Shown in pieces: positions 1 through 8,698 of a DNA stretch of 64,000 bases. The position numbers were made by a program, and so were the translations under genes. Under the pieces are notes generated by a model. That model was not told the origin of the DNA. It saw only the letters and a program-made list of their open reading frames with translations, and searched no databases. Source of the DNA: an uncultured Lachnospiraceae bacterium (GTDB lineage Bacteria; Bacillota; Clostridia; Lachnospirales; Lachnospiraceae); assembly GCA_910584725.1 (NCBI GenBank), contig CAJUBE010000003.1:1-64000 (forward strand). Direction: 5' to 3'. The number at the start of each line of letters is the position of its first letter. Position 1 is the stretch's first letter.

Positions 1-1
1 T

Positions 2-3000
2 TTAATCTGCAGGAAAGTCGCAGTAGATGGGTACTTTATTTCGCCGCGTTACAATTTGACTAAAATAAATGTAAATAATTTTAATACGGCTAAGGTTACC
101 GACATAACGGGAATCTTTGCAAATTGTATTAATTTAACAGAATTGGATTTAAGTAATTTTGATGTTGGTAATGCAATGGGATATGAGATTTTAGAAGGAG
201 GAGATGAGCCGCTTGCCTATAGCACCTCTCTTACGACTATTTATACCCCATATAATTTATCATATTCCATTCCGCTTCCGGTACATAACGAAACTGACAA
301 ATGGTATCGCTCCGACGGTACAGTCGTAACTGAATTACCGCAAAACTTAAGCTACAGCATAGCCTTAGGAAAGAATTATATCCCAACAGAAAAAAAGCCG
401 GGTGAGTCGGAGGAAGAATCGTTCAGTGATAAAGAAAAATTTATACGGAATGTGACAAATTTTTCTCTGGCCAATGCGGATGAGCAAACAAAAAATTCCA
501 TTCAAAAGGCTCTTTATGATCTGCTGTTCAGAGCGCATTTTGCACCTCAGGGGCAAGACCCCGGAAAAACAGTAACCTTCCCGGGGACTTCGGAGCTTAA
601 CCGTAAGTGGCCTTATCAAAATGGAATAGCGGCGGGGAGAACGGTAAACGATCCCAGATTGGGAACCATAAAGTATGCGAAAAAAAGTGCAGGCTGTTTG
701 TCCTATGCACGTTTTGCCTCGCAGTATGTTTATGGGCATATCGCAGAAGCAACTTATATTAGAGATATGTCTGCGGTAAATGTAAAAAAACAGATTCAGG
801 AACATGTGGATCCGGGTGAAATCATTGGATTTTCAAATTGTATTCATTTTGTGACATTTTTAGGAGAGTCGGCGGATGAGAAGGGTTTCTACTGTATCAG
901 TTACGGAGGCGGTGGGAACCATCCCGAGGATATCTACCATAGAATTGAGGTGGTATATTTCACTTATGATGAGTTTGTGAAGAAGTATACGAATTTTAAC
1001 GGTAAGAAGGCTGACGCGTTTCTCTATTACGATACCACCGGCGGCTCCTTCCGCAGCCAAACAGGAAATACGATAACAAACCCTGCCAGTGCAAAAGTAG
1101 AGTTGGTCTGTCCGGGTACAGCGGTGATTGAGCAAAATGAAGAAAAACTGGACAGTCGTGCACCCGGTACAGCCGGCTTTGGAAGCGTTACACAAAACGG
1201 TGAGCAGATCACCTTCGACCTTACCTATTCACCAAACTACAACCTGTCCATCCTCGGAACAGGCGAAGGCACCATGACGGTCACGCTGACATACTATGAT
1301 GAAGCCGGGAAACAGATGAACCAGAGAAAGTTTGTAAATATTCCTGTCACAGCAGCTACAGAGGTTGAATCAGGTGGGTTTGACCATATTGCAGATTTTG
1401 TGCTGTATGTATCGGAAGGAAATGGGGAGATGAGCGCTTGGGGTGCAGGACCGGGGGAAACTGTCTATGGACCGGATGACGCTTTTTTACCGGAATCCTC
1501 ATTTGAGTATGCGGTTGATGACGAATCCGGCGTCCATTACAAGGATATCCCCGACTCCGGTGAAATTCCCCAAGGTCTGTGGATTTCCAGTATTGAAGAC
1601 TACACCTACACCGGCGCCGCCATCAAGCCGGAGGTTCGCGTCTACGACGGGGAGAAGAGGCTGAAACAGGGCAAGGATTACACGGTAAGCTACAAAAACA
1701 ATACAAAAGCCGCGCAGGCGGGAGACGCCAAGCCGCCGACAGTTGTAGTGAAGGGAAAGGGCAATTATTCCGGCACGGAGACGCAGACCTTCAATATTAC
1801 AAAACGGGATATTGCCGACGACTGCGTTATAAAGAGCTTTACGGACGCCTATGCGCCTTTGGCGAACGGAAAAAATCCGAAGCTGGTGTTCAGCGCAAAG
1901 TGCAGCAAAAAAGCATTAAAGAAGAATACGGATTACACGTTGACGGTAAGAGATGCCGGCGGAAACGAAACGGATGCCTATGCCACGGAGGGAACCTATT
2001 CTGTACTGATAAAAGGTGTTGGCACAAATTATACGGGGGAGTGTGTCCTAAGCTTTGATGTGCTGAACAAAATACCGGTCAGCAAGCTGAAAGTCAGTAA
2101 GATTGCTTCTGTGGAATATGACGGGACGAGCAAGAGGCCGCAGCCGGTCGTAAAGTATGGCAAGGTGACGCTGCACAAAGGGACGGATTACAGCCTGTAC
2201 TACAGGAACAACAGGGAAATGGGAACCGCAACGATAGAAATCACCGGGGAGGGAGATTATTTCGGTACAAGAAACGTGACGTTTGCAATTACCGGGCGGC
2301 AGATCAAAAAGGCGAAGTTTTCCGGATTCAAAAGCTCCTTCCCGTACACGGGTGATACGGTTTATCAGAGCGGAGCCGTGTTAAAGTATGGGGAAGAAGA
2401 GCTGACGCTTGGCACGGATTACACCGTCAGCTACGGCAATCACCTGAACAAAGGCAAGTCGACGGTTACCTATATCGGACTTGGCAATTATACGGGTACT
2501 TTAAAAAAGACCTATAACATTGCCGCCTACAATATTGCGAAGGATACGGAAAACAGAATATCCCTGTCAGCGGATGAAATCAGCGCGGTTTATGAGAAAG
2601 GCGGCGCAAAGCCGTCCGTCAAGGTGTATGATGGGACGCGGCTTTTGACGGAGGGAAAAGATTATACGCTGTCATATCAGAACCATACGGCGGTCACCAC
2701 GCAGGATACCGTAAAACAGCCGACTATCACTGTGAGGGGAAAAGGAAATTACGCAGGAGTGCTTACCCAAAAGAAGACCTTTACCATCACACCGAAAGCG
2801 TTCATGGAGGTAACAGTGACAGCGCCTGATGTAGCTGCAAGTCCGAAAATCGGGAAATATAAATCCGTGCCCGTGCTTACCGACACAAACGGGAAAAAAC
2901 TGAAGGCGGGAACGGACTACGAGAAAATCTATACTTATACATACAAAAATACGACGGAAAAGGTATTAAACGGGGAGAGCGAAGTGACAAGAAACGCAGG

Positions 3001-3418
3001 CGACCCGGTAGATGAAAATGATATAATCCCCGCCAACACCATTCTCTGCGTCGGTATAAGGGCGAGGGAAGGCGGCAATTATATCGGTGAGAAAACGGCA
3101 GAATATCGTATCGTGACGTCCCCAATCAGCAAGGCGAAGATCACAGTGCAAAATCCTTCCCGGGATAATAAGAATCTTTTTACTTACACAGGGAAGGAAA
3201 TCCGCATTGACAAGAGCAACCTGACTGTGAAGGTTGGCACGGATATACTGACGGACGACCAATATGAGATTCTGGAGGACACTTATAAAAACAATATCAA
3301 CAAAGGGACTGCCAGCGTGCAGATCAGAGGTGTGGGAACTGTTTACGGCGGTACCGCCACGGTGAAGTTCAAAATTGGTACAAAGGGATTTCAATGGTTC
3401 TGGCGGCTGTTTGGGTAA
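2..3418 (+). CDS. Large cell-surface protein: BspA-type LRR, cysteine-peptidase-like domain, repeat domains (5' partial)
   Basis: The reading frame is open to the left edge of the window, so the N-terminus and signal peptide are missing. A TTG at 56 is probably an internal codon. Visible domains, in order: BspA/DUF285-like leucine-rich repeat text (LTELDLSNFDV), then a region resembling CHAP/NlpC/papain-like cysteine peptidases with a Cys in a SAGCLSYARF context (codon 695-697) and a His in CIHFVTFLGES (codon 845-847). From about nt 1560 there are some seven tandem modules of about 80-90 residues with the pattern YTG..I.P.V.VYDG..L..G.DYTVSY.NN...G.GNY.GT. These are common in Lachnospiraceae extracellular proteins. 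The protein ends in FQWFWRLFG with no sortase motif or anchor. The peptidase assignment is inference from motif spacing. A hairpin terminator follows the stop. Confidence 0.8.
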   Translation, partial: LICRKVAVDGYFISPRYNLTKINVNNFNTAKVTDITGIFANCINLTELDLSNFDVGNAMGYEILEGGDEPLAYSTSLTTIYTPYNLSYSIPLPVHNETDKWYRSDGTVVTELPQNLSYSIALGKNYIPTEKKPGESEEESFSDKEKFIRNVTNFSLANADEQTKNSIQKALYDLLFRAHFAPQGQDPGKTVTFPGTSELNRKWPYQNGIAAGRTVNDPRLGTIKYAKKSAGCLSYARFASQYVYGHIAEATYIRDMSAVNVKKQIQEHVDPGEIIGFSNCIHFVTFLGESADEKGFYCISYGGGGNHPEDIYHRIEVVYFTYDEFVKKYTNFNGKKADAFLYYDTTGGSFRSQTGNTITNPASAKVELVCPGTAVIEQNEEKLDSRAPGTAGFGSVTQNGEQITFDLTYSPNYNLSILGTGEGTMTVTLTYYDEAGKQMNQRKFVNIPVTAATEVESGGFDHIADFVLYVSEGNGEMSAWGAGPGETVYGPDDAFLPESSFEYAVDDESGVHYKDIPDSGEIPQGLWISSIEDYTYTGAAIKPEVRVYDGEKRLKQGKDYTVSYKNNTKAAQAGDAKPPTVVVKGKGNYSGTETQTFNITKRDIADDCVIKSFTDAYAPLANGKNPKLVFSAKCSKKALKKNTDYTLTVRDAGGNETDAYATEGTYSVLIKGVGTNYTGECVLSFDVLNKIPVSKLKVSKIASVEYDGTSKRPQPVVKYGKVTLHKGTDYSLYYRNNREMGTATIEITGEGDYFGTRNVTFAITGRQIKKAKFSGFKSSFPYTGDTVYQSGAVLKYGEEELTLGTDYTVSYGNHLNKGKSTVTYIGLGNYTGTLKKTYNIAAYNIAKDTENRISLSADEISAVYEKGGAKPSVKVYDGTRLLTEGKDYTLSYQNHTAVTTQDTVKQPTITVRGKGNYAGVLTQKKTFTITPKAFMEVTVTAPDVAASPKIGKYKSVPVLTDTNGKKLKAGTDYEKIYTYTYKNTTEKVLNGESEVTRNAGDPVDENDIIPANTILCVGIRAREGGNYIGEKTAEYRIVTSPISKAKITVQNPSRDNKNLFTYTGKEIRIDKSNLTVKVGTDILTDDQYEILEDTYKNNINKGTASVQIRGVGTVYGGTATVKFKIGTKGFQWFWRLFG

Positions 3419-3451
3419 ATCGTACCATAAACTTCTTTTAAGGACAAATGA

Positions 3452-3486
3452 CTATCGGAAGGAGAATCTCTTTCCGGTAGTTTTTT
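3452..3486 (+). terminator. Rho-independent terminator of the surface-protein gene
   Basis: CTATCGGAAGG pairs with CTTTCCGGTAG around a short loop and is followed directly by six T residues. It lies 33 bases after the stop of the surface-protein gene and separates it from ilvN. Confidence 0.75.
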
Positions 3487-3555
3487 GGTATAACACTCTT
3501 GCGGCAGAGGTTGACTTTTCGCCCTTAAGTTGCTACAATTATTGACAGTGTTTAA

Positions 3556-3651
3556 CGTGAAAAGTGCTTCTAAAGACGTCCCGCCATTGGACGGGACGCC
3601 AAGAAGCACTAAGTTTCACGTAGGAGAATGCCCAAAACGCGGGCATTCTCC
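3556..3651 (+). repeat. Modular stem-loop repeat, copy R1 (modules A+B)
   Basis: Module A is a nested stem. CGTGAAA pairs with TTTCACG, inside it AGTGCTTCT pairs with AGAAGCACT, and inside that CGTCCCG pairs with CGGGACG. Module B follows two bases later: GGAGAATGCCC pairs perfectly with GGGCATTCTCC (3623-3633 with 3641-3651). The same two modules recur at seven other gene junctions in this window, with altered bases but preserved pairing. This copy ends 53 bases before the ilvN start and has no T-run. Confidence 0.85.
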
Positions 3652-3704
3652 GCGGCGGAGTGCAGAAAATTGCGCTGACGGGAGTCGGAAGGAAGGGTGG
3701 TTGT

Positions 3705-4205
3705 ATGCAGAAAAAGGTGTTTCAGTTGTTGGTGGACAATACATCGGGTGTCTTGAGCCGCATTGCCGGTCTTTTTTCCAGACGCGGTTACAATATTGAC
3801 AGCATTACCGCGGGCGTGACGGCAGATCCCCGTTATACGCGTATTACCATCGTCACCTCCGGGGATGATGAGATTCTGGAGCAGATCGAGAAACAGGTGG
3901 CCAAGCTTGTGGATGTGCGGGATATCAAGGAGTTAAAGCCCGGAGAGAGCGTGTACCGCGAGCTGGCGCTGATCAAAGTGAGGGTCAACTCCGCCAGAGA
4001 CCGTATGGACGTGCTTGCGGTGGCGAATGCCTACCGTGCGGATCCCGTGGACGTTTCCCCCGGCAGCATCACGATTGAACTGATCGGTGATCAGGAAAAG
4101 ATTGACGCTTTTATCGCGGTTCTTGACGGCTATGAGATTCTGGAACTGGCGCGCACCGGCATCGCGGGGTTAAGCCGCGGCATTGAGAACGTAACCTATC
4201 TATAA
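3705..4205 (+). CDS. ilvN: Acetolactate synthase small (regulatory) subunit
   Basis: 166 residues, the usual length for IlvN/IlvH. An N-terminal ACT domain (about residues 5-77; FQLLVDNTSGVLSRIAGLFSRRGYNIDS) is followed by the ALS small-subunit C-terminal domain. It binds the catalytic subunit and mediates valine feedback in branched-chain amino acid synthesis. I chose the ATG preceded by AAGGAAGGG; an in-frame GTG 45 bases upstream has no comparable ribosome site and adds a tail not seen in the family. The catalytic subunit gene ilvB is not next to it, which is unusual. ilvC follows after 172 bases, so a shared pathway is clear. Confidence 0.93.
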   Translation: MQKKVFQLLVDNTSGVLSRIAGLFSRRGYNIDSITAGVTADPRYTRITIVTSGDDEILEQIEKQVAKLVDVRDIKELKPGESVYRELALIKVRVNSARDRMDVLAVANAYRADPVDVSPGSITIELIGDQEKIDAFIAVLDGYEILELARTGIAGLSRGIENVTYL

Positions 4206-4207
4206 AA

Positions 4208-4320
4208 AATCGTCGCCAGACAGCGGCGATTCAGAGAATGCTACGCATTCTTCTTAAATGGTTCACGCCGTCGCGCGGTTTGCGTTGTCACATATTCAGT
4301 TAGCTCAAGGGGCAACCCTT
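4208..4320 (+). promoter_or_regulatory. ilvN-ilvC intergenic stem-loops
   Basis: Three short hairpins are visible: AATCGTCGC/GCGGCGATT (4208-4231, one G-T pair), AGAATGC-TAC-GCATTCT (4235-4251) and AAGGG-GCAA-CCCTT (4307-4320). The second resembles a shortened module B of the dispersed repeat family. I see no T-box consensus and no Leu/Val/Ile-rich leader peptide, so attenuation of ilvC is not supported. The function of these hairpins is unknown. Confidence 0.45.
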
Positions 4321-4377
4321 TCAGTTATATGGTATCAAGTTATACTACAAATTTATTTTTAGATGGAGGAAAGAAAA

Positions 4378-5394
4378 ATGGCAAAAATTTTCTATCAGGA
4401 AGACTGTAATTTATCCCTTCTGGACGGCAAGACAATTGCGGTGATCGGATACGGCAGTCAGGGACATGCACATGCGCTGAATGCGAAGGAATCCGGCTGT
4501 CACGTAATTATCGGTCTCTACGAGGGTTCCAAGTCATGGGCGAAGGCTGAAGCACAGGGCTTCGAGGTATATACGGCGGCTGAGGCTGCGAAGAAAGCGG
4601 ATATCATCATGATTCTGATCAACGATGAGCTGCAGGCGGCTATGTACAAGAAAGACATTGAGCCTAATCTGGAGGCTGGCAATATGCTGATGTTTGCACA
4701 CGGCTTCAACATTCATTTCGGCTGTATCGTACCGCCCAAGGATGTTGACGTGACCATGATCGCGCCTAAGGGTCCCGGCCACACCGTAAGAAGTGAGTAT
4801 CAGGCTGGCAAGGGTGTTCCCTGTCTGGTGGCTGTTCATCAGGATGCTACCGGCAAGGCACAGGATATGGCTCTGGCTTATGCGCTGGCAATCGGCGGCG
4901 CGAGAGCGGGCGTTCTGGAGACCACGTTCCGCACCGAGACCGAGACAGACCTCTTCGGTGAGCAGGCAGTTCTGTGCGGCGGCGTATGCGCGCTGATGCA
5001 GGCAGGCTTCGAGACGCTTGTGGAGGCTGGATATGATCCGAGAAACGCGTACTTTGAGTGCATCCACGAGATGAAACTGATCGTAGACCTGATCTACCAG
5101 TCCGGTTTTGCAGGCATGAGATATTCCATCTCCAACACCGCTGAGTACGGCGATTACATCACCGGTCCGAAGATCATCACCGAGGACACCAAGAAGGCAA
5201 TGAAGAAGATTCTCTCCGACATTCAGGACGGTACTTTTGCGAAAGACTTCCTGCTTGACATGTCTTCCGCAGGCGGACAGGTACACTTCAAGGCGATGCG
5301 TAAGCTTGCTTCCGAGCATCCTTCTGAGGTTGTCGGCGAGGAGATCAGAAAGCTTTACAGTTGGAACGGCGAGGACAAGCTGATCAACAACTAA
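4378..5394 (+). CDS. ilvC: Ketol-acid reductoisomerase (class I)
   Basis: 338 residues, typical of class I KARI. The enzyme isomerises and reduces acetolactate or acetohydroxybutyrate, using NAD(P)H and Mg2+, in valine, isoleucine and leucine synthesis. The N-terminal Rossmann motif GYGSQGHAHALN and the cofactor loop LYEGSKSWAKA are clear; the C-terminal knotted domain carries the metal-binding glutamates (ETDLFGEQAVLCGG). The start is set by GGAGGAAAG seven bases before the ATG. A second ATG 15 bases upstream overlaps that ribosome site and is unlikely. In the cofactor loop a Tyr-Glu pair sits where many NADPH enzymes have Arg, so cofactor preference is uncertain. A hairpin terminator follows. 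Confidence 0.97.
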   Translation: MAKIFYQEDCNLSLLDGKTIAVIGYGSQGHAHALNAKESGCHVIIGLYEGSKSWAKAEAQGFEVYTAAEAAKKADIIMILINDELQAAMYKKDIEPNLEAGNMLMFAHGFNIHFGCIVPPKDVDVTMIAPKGPGHTVRSEYQAGKGVPCLVAVHQDATGKAQDMALAYALAIGGARAGVLETTFRTETETDLFGEQAVLCGGVCALMQAGFETLVEAGYDPRNAYFECIHEMKLIVDLIYQSGFAGMRYSISNTAEYGDYITGPKIITEDTKKAMKKILSDIQDGTFAKDFLLDMSSAGGQVHFKAMRKLASEHPSEVVGEEIRKLYSWNGEDKLINN

Positions 5395-5466
5395 GCTGTT
5401 TCTGTATGCGCATGTGCCGGATGGCATGACATATGTGCGGTGAAAGGTTGAGAATAGGAAAAGCAG

Positions 5467-5511
5467 AGGCATTCCGCCGGTCCGTCCGGCAAGGGGTGCC
5501 TTTCTTCTTTT
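5467..5511 (+). terminator. Terminator after ilvC
   Basis: AGGCA pairs with TGCCT and GCCGG with CCGGC inside it. The T-rich stretch TTTCTTCTTTT follows. Confidence 0.55.
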
Positions 5512-5558
5512 GGGGTGCTGCTGAATATTTTCAGATATTTTGGTATTTTATAGGTTTT

Positions 5559-5614
5559 GTTTAGAATTTCTTAAGAACTGACAGCAGTTTCTGTTTAGAA
5601 TCGTCGTTTATACT
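5559..5614 (+). promoter_or_regulatory. Candidate promoter and regulator sites of the two-component operon
   Basis: GTTTAGAAT occurs twice as a direct repeat, at 5559-5567 and 5593-5601 (34 bases apart, about three helical turns). The palindrome TTCTTAAGAA lies between them. TATACT at 5609-5614 is a good -10 with no matching -35, as expected of an activated promoter. Binding by the adjacent OmpR-type regulator is inference. Confidence 0.45.
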
Positions 5615-5652
5615 GGTAACCATAGAAAAGAAAAGTGAGTGAGGAGCGGACA

Positions 5653-6363
5653 ATGGACTATCATATTTTGATCGTGGAGGATGACAAGGACATCCGTGAG
5701 GGTATAGAAATCTATCTGAAAAATCAGGGCTATATCGTTTTTCAGGCGGCGGATGGCGTGGAGGGGCTTTCCGTGATCGAAAAGGAGACCATCCATCTGG
5801 CGATCGTGGACGTGATGATGCCCCGGATGGACGGGATCAATATGGTGATGCGGATGCGGGAGCTGGAGTATGAGTTTCCGGTGATCATGCTCTCCGCAAA
5901 ATCGGAGGAAGTGGATAAGATCATGGGGTTAAATATGGGGGCTGACGACTATGTGACGAAACCCTTTACCACCATGGAGCTTCTCGCCAGAGTCAATTCC
6001 CACTTACGGCGTTACAGCCGCTTTCTGGAAATGAAAGACGGCAAAAAGGCGGAGGACGAGGAGCGCGTCTACACAACAGGCGGGCTGGAAGTGCACGAGG
6101 ACACGGTGGAGGTATTTCTGGACGGCAATCCCGTGAAGCTGACGCCGACAGAGTTTAAAATCCTTCTGCTTTTGATCAAGAGTCCGGGCAGAGTCTATTC
6201 CGCGGAGGAGATTTATGAGAGGGTGTGGAACGAGCAGGCGATTAACACGGACACAATTATGGTGCATGTCAGAAAAATCCGGGAGAAAATTGAAATGAAT
6301 CCCCGGGAACCAAAATATCTGAAGGTGGTGTGGGGCGTTGGATACAAAATTGACAAACAGTGA
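5653..6363 (+). CDS. OmpR/PhoB-family response regulator
   Basis: 236 residues. The receiver domain (about 1-118) has the acidic pair Asp10/Asp11, the phosphoacceptor Asp53 in IVDVMMP, and Lys103 in VTKPF. The C-terminal winged helix (about 140-233; LTPTEFKILLLLIKSPGRVYSAEEIYERVW) is the OmpR/PhoB type. The start is the ATG seven bases after AGGAG; a GTG 18 bases upstream overlaps that ribosome site. The 3' end overlaps the histidine kinase gene, so the two are translated together. The target genes are not evident from the neighbourhood. Confidence 0.93.
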   Translation: MDYHILIVEDDKDIREGIEIYLKNQGYIVFQAADGVEGLSVIEKETIHLAIVDVMMPRMDGINMVMRMRELEYEFPVIMLSAKSEEVDKIMGLNMGADDYVTKPFTTMELLARVNSHLRRYSRFLEMKDGKKAEDEERVYTTGGLEVHEDTVEVFLDGNPVKLTPTEFKILLLLIKSPGRVYSAEEIYERVWNEQAINTDTIMVHVRKIREKIEMNPREPKYLKVVWGVGYKIDKQ

Positions 6364-8695
6364 GAACCGAAAAGGGAGCAGAAGCGAAAGGATGCCGGGG
6401 ATTTTTGTCGTGGCGGTACTGGTTGTTGCCGCTTCCCTTGTCTTTCTGTCGCAGTATCCGGGGTTCAAGGAGCGGGCTGCCGCGGATGAACCAAATATGC
6501 TTACGGGCAGCGAGTTTTTACACGAAATTTATCAGGGAAATATCGTGTTGTACAAACAGTTCTGCGACTATGAGGCGGCAAAGGAAGAGGGCGGTGAGAA
6601 CACGTCCGCGCAGGGTTATTTTCTCAGTGCGGATGTAAAGAATGCAAAAGACTTCAGCGAATACTATGATTTCGACGGTGAGACGCCGCTTTCCTATGCC
6701 GGGGAGCAGTTGGACGAACTGCTTTACCAGTGGTACCTCTCTTTTCAGAACGGGATAGAGCGGCAGATCGACTATGAGTTCATGGACAGGGAGAGCGAAC
6801 GGACATTTTCCAATACCGAGCGCGCGCTGCACTATCTCGGCACAGATGAGGAGGCAGTCTATCTGGACGACTATTATCCCTATTATATCAAGCTGGATTT
6901 TGATAAAGAAGGGGTGCTGGAACATGTATGGGTGCGGGGCGAAGATGCGGATACGCTCGTAAAGAGTGTACAGCGGGTGATGCGGAGCCGCTATCTGGAA
7001 CGCAGCCTCTATGAGAGTCTGTCCTATTCTGCTTACGGAAATATCGACTGGGAGGACGCCATTTATTATCTGGCGGACGACGGCGTTGTGAAGCAGATGA
7101 GTCTGCAGGTCTTAAATATGCCGAAAAACTGTACCATATGCTATGCGCTGACAGAGGCGCAGTTGAATGAGCTGAAGGCATCTTCCCGCCTGTTCCTCTC
7201 CATGAGTACGGCAGGTAACTATCAAAACAGCGGCATACAGGATATTTTCCGCCTTCTGCTTATCATTCTGGGAATGGCGGCAATGCTTCTGCCGTTTTGG
7301 AAAAAGTACCATCTGCATGAGCAAAACCTTTTGCCGCTTCACATAGAAGTGCTGACTGCGCTTGTATGTGCCACATTTCTGATTCTGGGAGAACTGTCCG
7401 TGACGCTTGTCATGTATTCCATGTCGGACAGTTGGGAGTACAGCCTTTCCCATATACTCTGCGCCATATTTCCCGCGCTTACCGATCCGGCGGCGAGAGA
7501 TATCGTATGGGTGATCAACTTTCTGTTTCTGGCGGCGGCGTTTACGCTGTGGTTTACCCTGATCACCGCGTATGCGCAGGTCTATTTGTTCGGACTGCGG
7601 GGGTATGTGAGGAAACGCTGCCTCTGTTACAGAGTGTTCCGCTGTATGCGGGTTTCGATCCGAAGAAAACGGGCGCACATCAGACGGGAATTTCTGCATA
7701 TGGATCTGGAACAGAATATGAACGTGCCGCTGTTTAAGCTGCTTCTGGCAAACTTTCTGATCCTCGCGCTGATCAGTATGTTCTGGGTGCTCGGCGTGTT
7801 TCTGCTGATCCCCTATACCGTATTTCTCTACGGCTTTTTGAGAAAGTATATCCGCATCATACAAGGACAGTACACAAAAATGCTCGATGCCGCGCACTCG
7901 GTGGCGGACGGGAATCTGCAGACGCAGATCGAAGGGGACTGGGGCATGTTCTCCCCCTTTCAGGAGGAATTGTCCGCGATTCAGAGCGGTTTTTTAAGTG
8001 CGGTGGAGGAGGAGGTCAAGAGCCAGCGGATGCGCACGGAGCTGATCACCAATGTGTCCCACGATCTGAAGACGCCCCTTACCGCCATTATCACTTACAC
8101 GGAGTTATTGCAGGAGGAAGGCGTCACAGAGACACAGCGGAAGGAATATCTGGAGGTGCTTCAGAGAAAGTCTCTGCGCCTGAAGACACTGATTGAGGAT
8201 CTGTTTGAGGTGAGCAAGGCAACCAGCGGCAATGTGGCGTTCCACACGGAGAAGGTGGATATCTGCCATCTGGTGCGGCAGATGTATCTGGAGTATGAGG
8301 ATAAGGCGAAAGATGCCGGTCTGGTCTTTCGGTTCCAATTCCCGGAGCAGAAAGTGTTCCTGATGCTGGACGGGGACAAGACAAGCCGCATTTTTGACAA
8401 CTTATATACGAATATCATCAAGTACGCCATGCCGGACTCAAGGGTCTATGTCAGTGTGGTGCAGGATGCGGAAGAAGTGCGGATTGAACTGAAGAATATT
8501 TCCGGGTATGAGTTAAATATTCCCGCCGAAAGCCTGACGGAACGATTCGTCCGGGGCGACAGCGCAAGGAGCAGCGAAGGGAGCGGTCTGGGGCTTGCCA
8601 TAGCCAGAAGCTTTGTGGAACTGCAGGGCGGAAAGATGGAGATCGGGATCGACGGGGATCTGTTCAAGGTGCTGCTGACATGGAAAGCATTGTAA
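6338..8695 (+). CDS. Membrane sensor histidine kinase
   Basis: 785 residues from a TTG that overlaps the regulator gene and follows AAGGTGG. An ATG at 6392, just before the first membrane segment, is an alternative start. One membrane helix (residues 20-38) precedes an extracytoplasmic domain of about 260 residues. Then come about four more helices (roughly 303-322, 337-362, 388-420, 468-505), a linker, a HisKA domain with phosphoacceptor His575 (NVSHDLKTPLTAI), and an ATPase domain with an N box (DNLYTNIIKYA) and G box (GSGLGLAIA). The multi-helix sensor followed by HisKA resembles kinases that sense cell-envelope conditions, but the stimulus cannot be read from sequence. It phosphorylates the adjacent OmpR-type regulator. 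Confidence 0.92.
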   Translation: MDTKLTNSENRKGSRSERMPGIFVVAVLVVAASLVFLSQYPGFKERAAADEPNMLTGSEFLHEIYQGNIVLYKQFCDYEAAKEEGGENTSAQGYFLSADVKNAKDFSEYYDFDGETPLSYAGEQLDELLYQWYLSFQNGIERQIDYEFMDRESERTFSNTERALHYLGTDEEAVYLDDYYPYYIKLDFDKEGVLEHVWVRGEDADTLVKSVQRVMRSRYLERSLYESLSYSAYGNIDWEDAIYYLADDGVVKQMSLQVLNMPKNCTICYALTEAQLNELKASSRLFLSMSTAGNYQNSGIQDIFRLLLIILGMAAMLLPFWKKYHLHEQNLLPLHIEVLTALVCATFLILGELSVTLVMYSMSDSWEYSLSHILCAIFPALTDPAARDIVWVINFLFLAAAFTLWFTLITAYAQVYLFGLRGYVRKRCLCYRVFRCMRVSIRRKRAHIRREFLHMDLEQNMNVPLFKLLLANFLILALISMFWVLGVFLLIPYTVFLYGFLRKYIRIIQGQYTKMLDAAHSVADGNLQTQIEGDWGMFSPFQEELSAIQSGFLSAVEEEVKSQRMRTELITNVSHDLKTPLTAIITYTELLQEEGVTETQRKEYLEVLQRKSLRLKTLIEDLFEVSKATSGNVAFHTEKVDICHLVRQMYLEYEDKAKDAGLVFRFQFPEQKVFLMLDGDKTSRIFDNLYTNIIKYAMPDSRVYVSVVQDAEEVRIELKNISGYELNIPAESLTERFVRGDSARSSEGSGLGLAIARSFVELQGGKMEIGIDGDLFKVLLTWKAL

Positions 8696-8698
8696 GGC

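Noticed and set aside
56..58. TTG at 56 as the true start of the surface protein
   Set aside because: The frame continues without a stop to the left edge and already encodes repeat-like text, and the product would lack a signal peptide.
4206..4377. T-box or leader-peptide attenuator before ilvC
   Set aside because: No T-box conserved sequence, no branched-chain codon run and no terminator/antiterminator pair was found.
4534..5472. Long minus-strand frame opposite ilvC
   Set aside because: It is antisense to a conserved enzyme with normal codon use, has no ribosome site and no recognisable domain.
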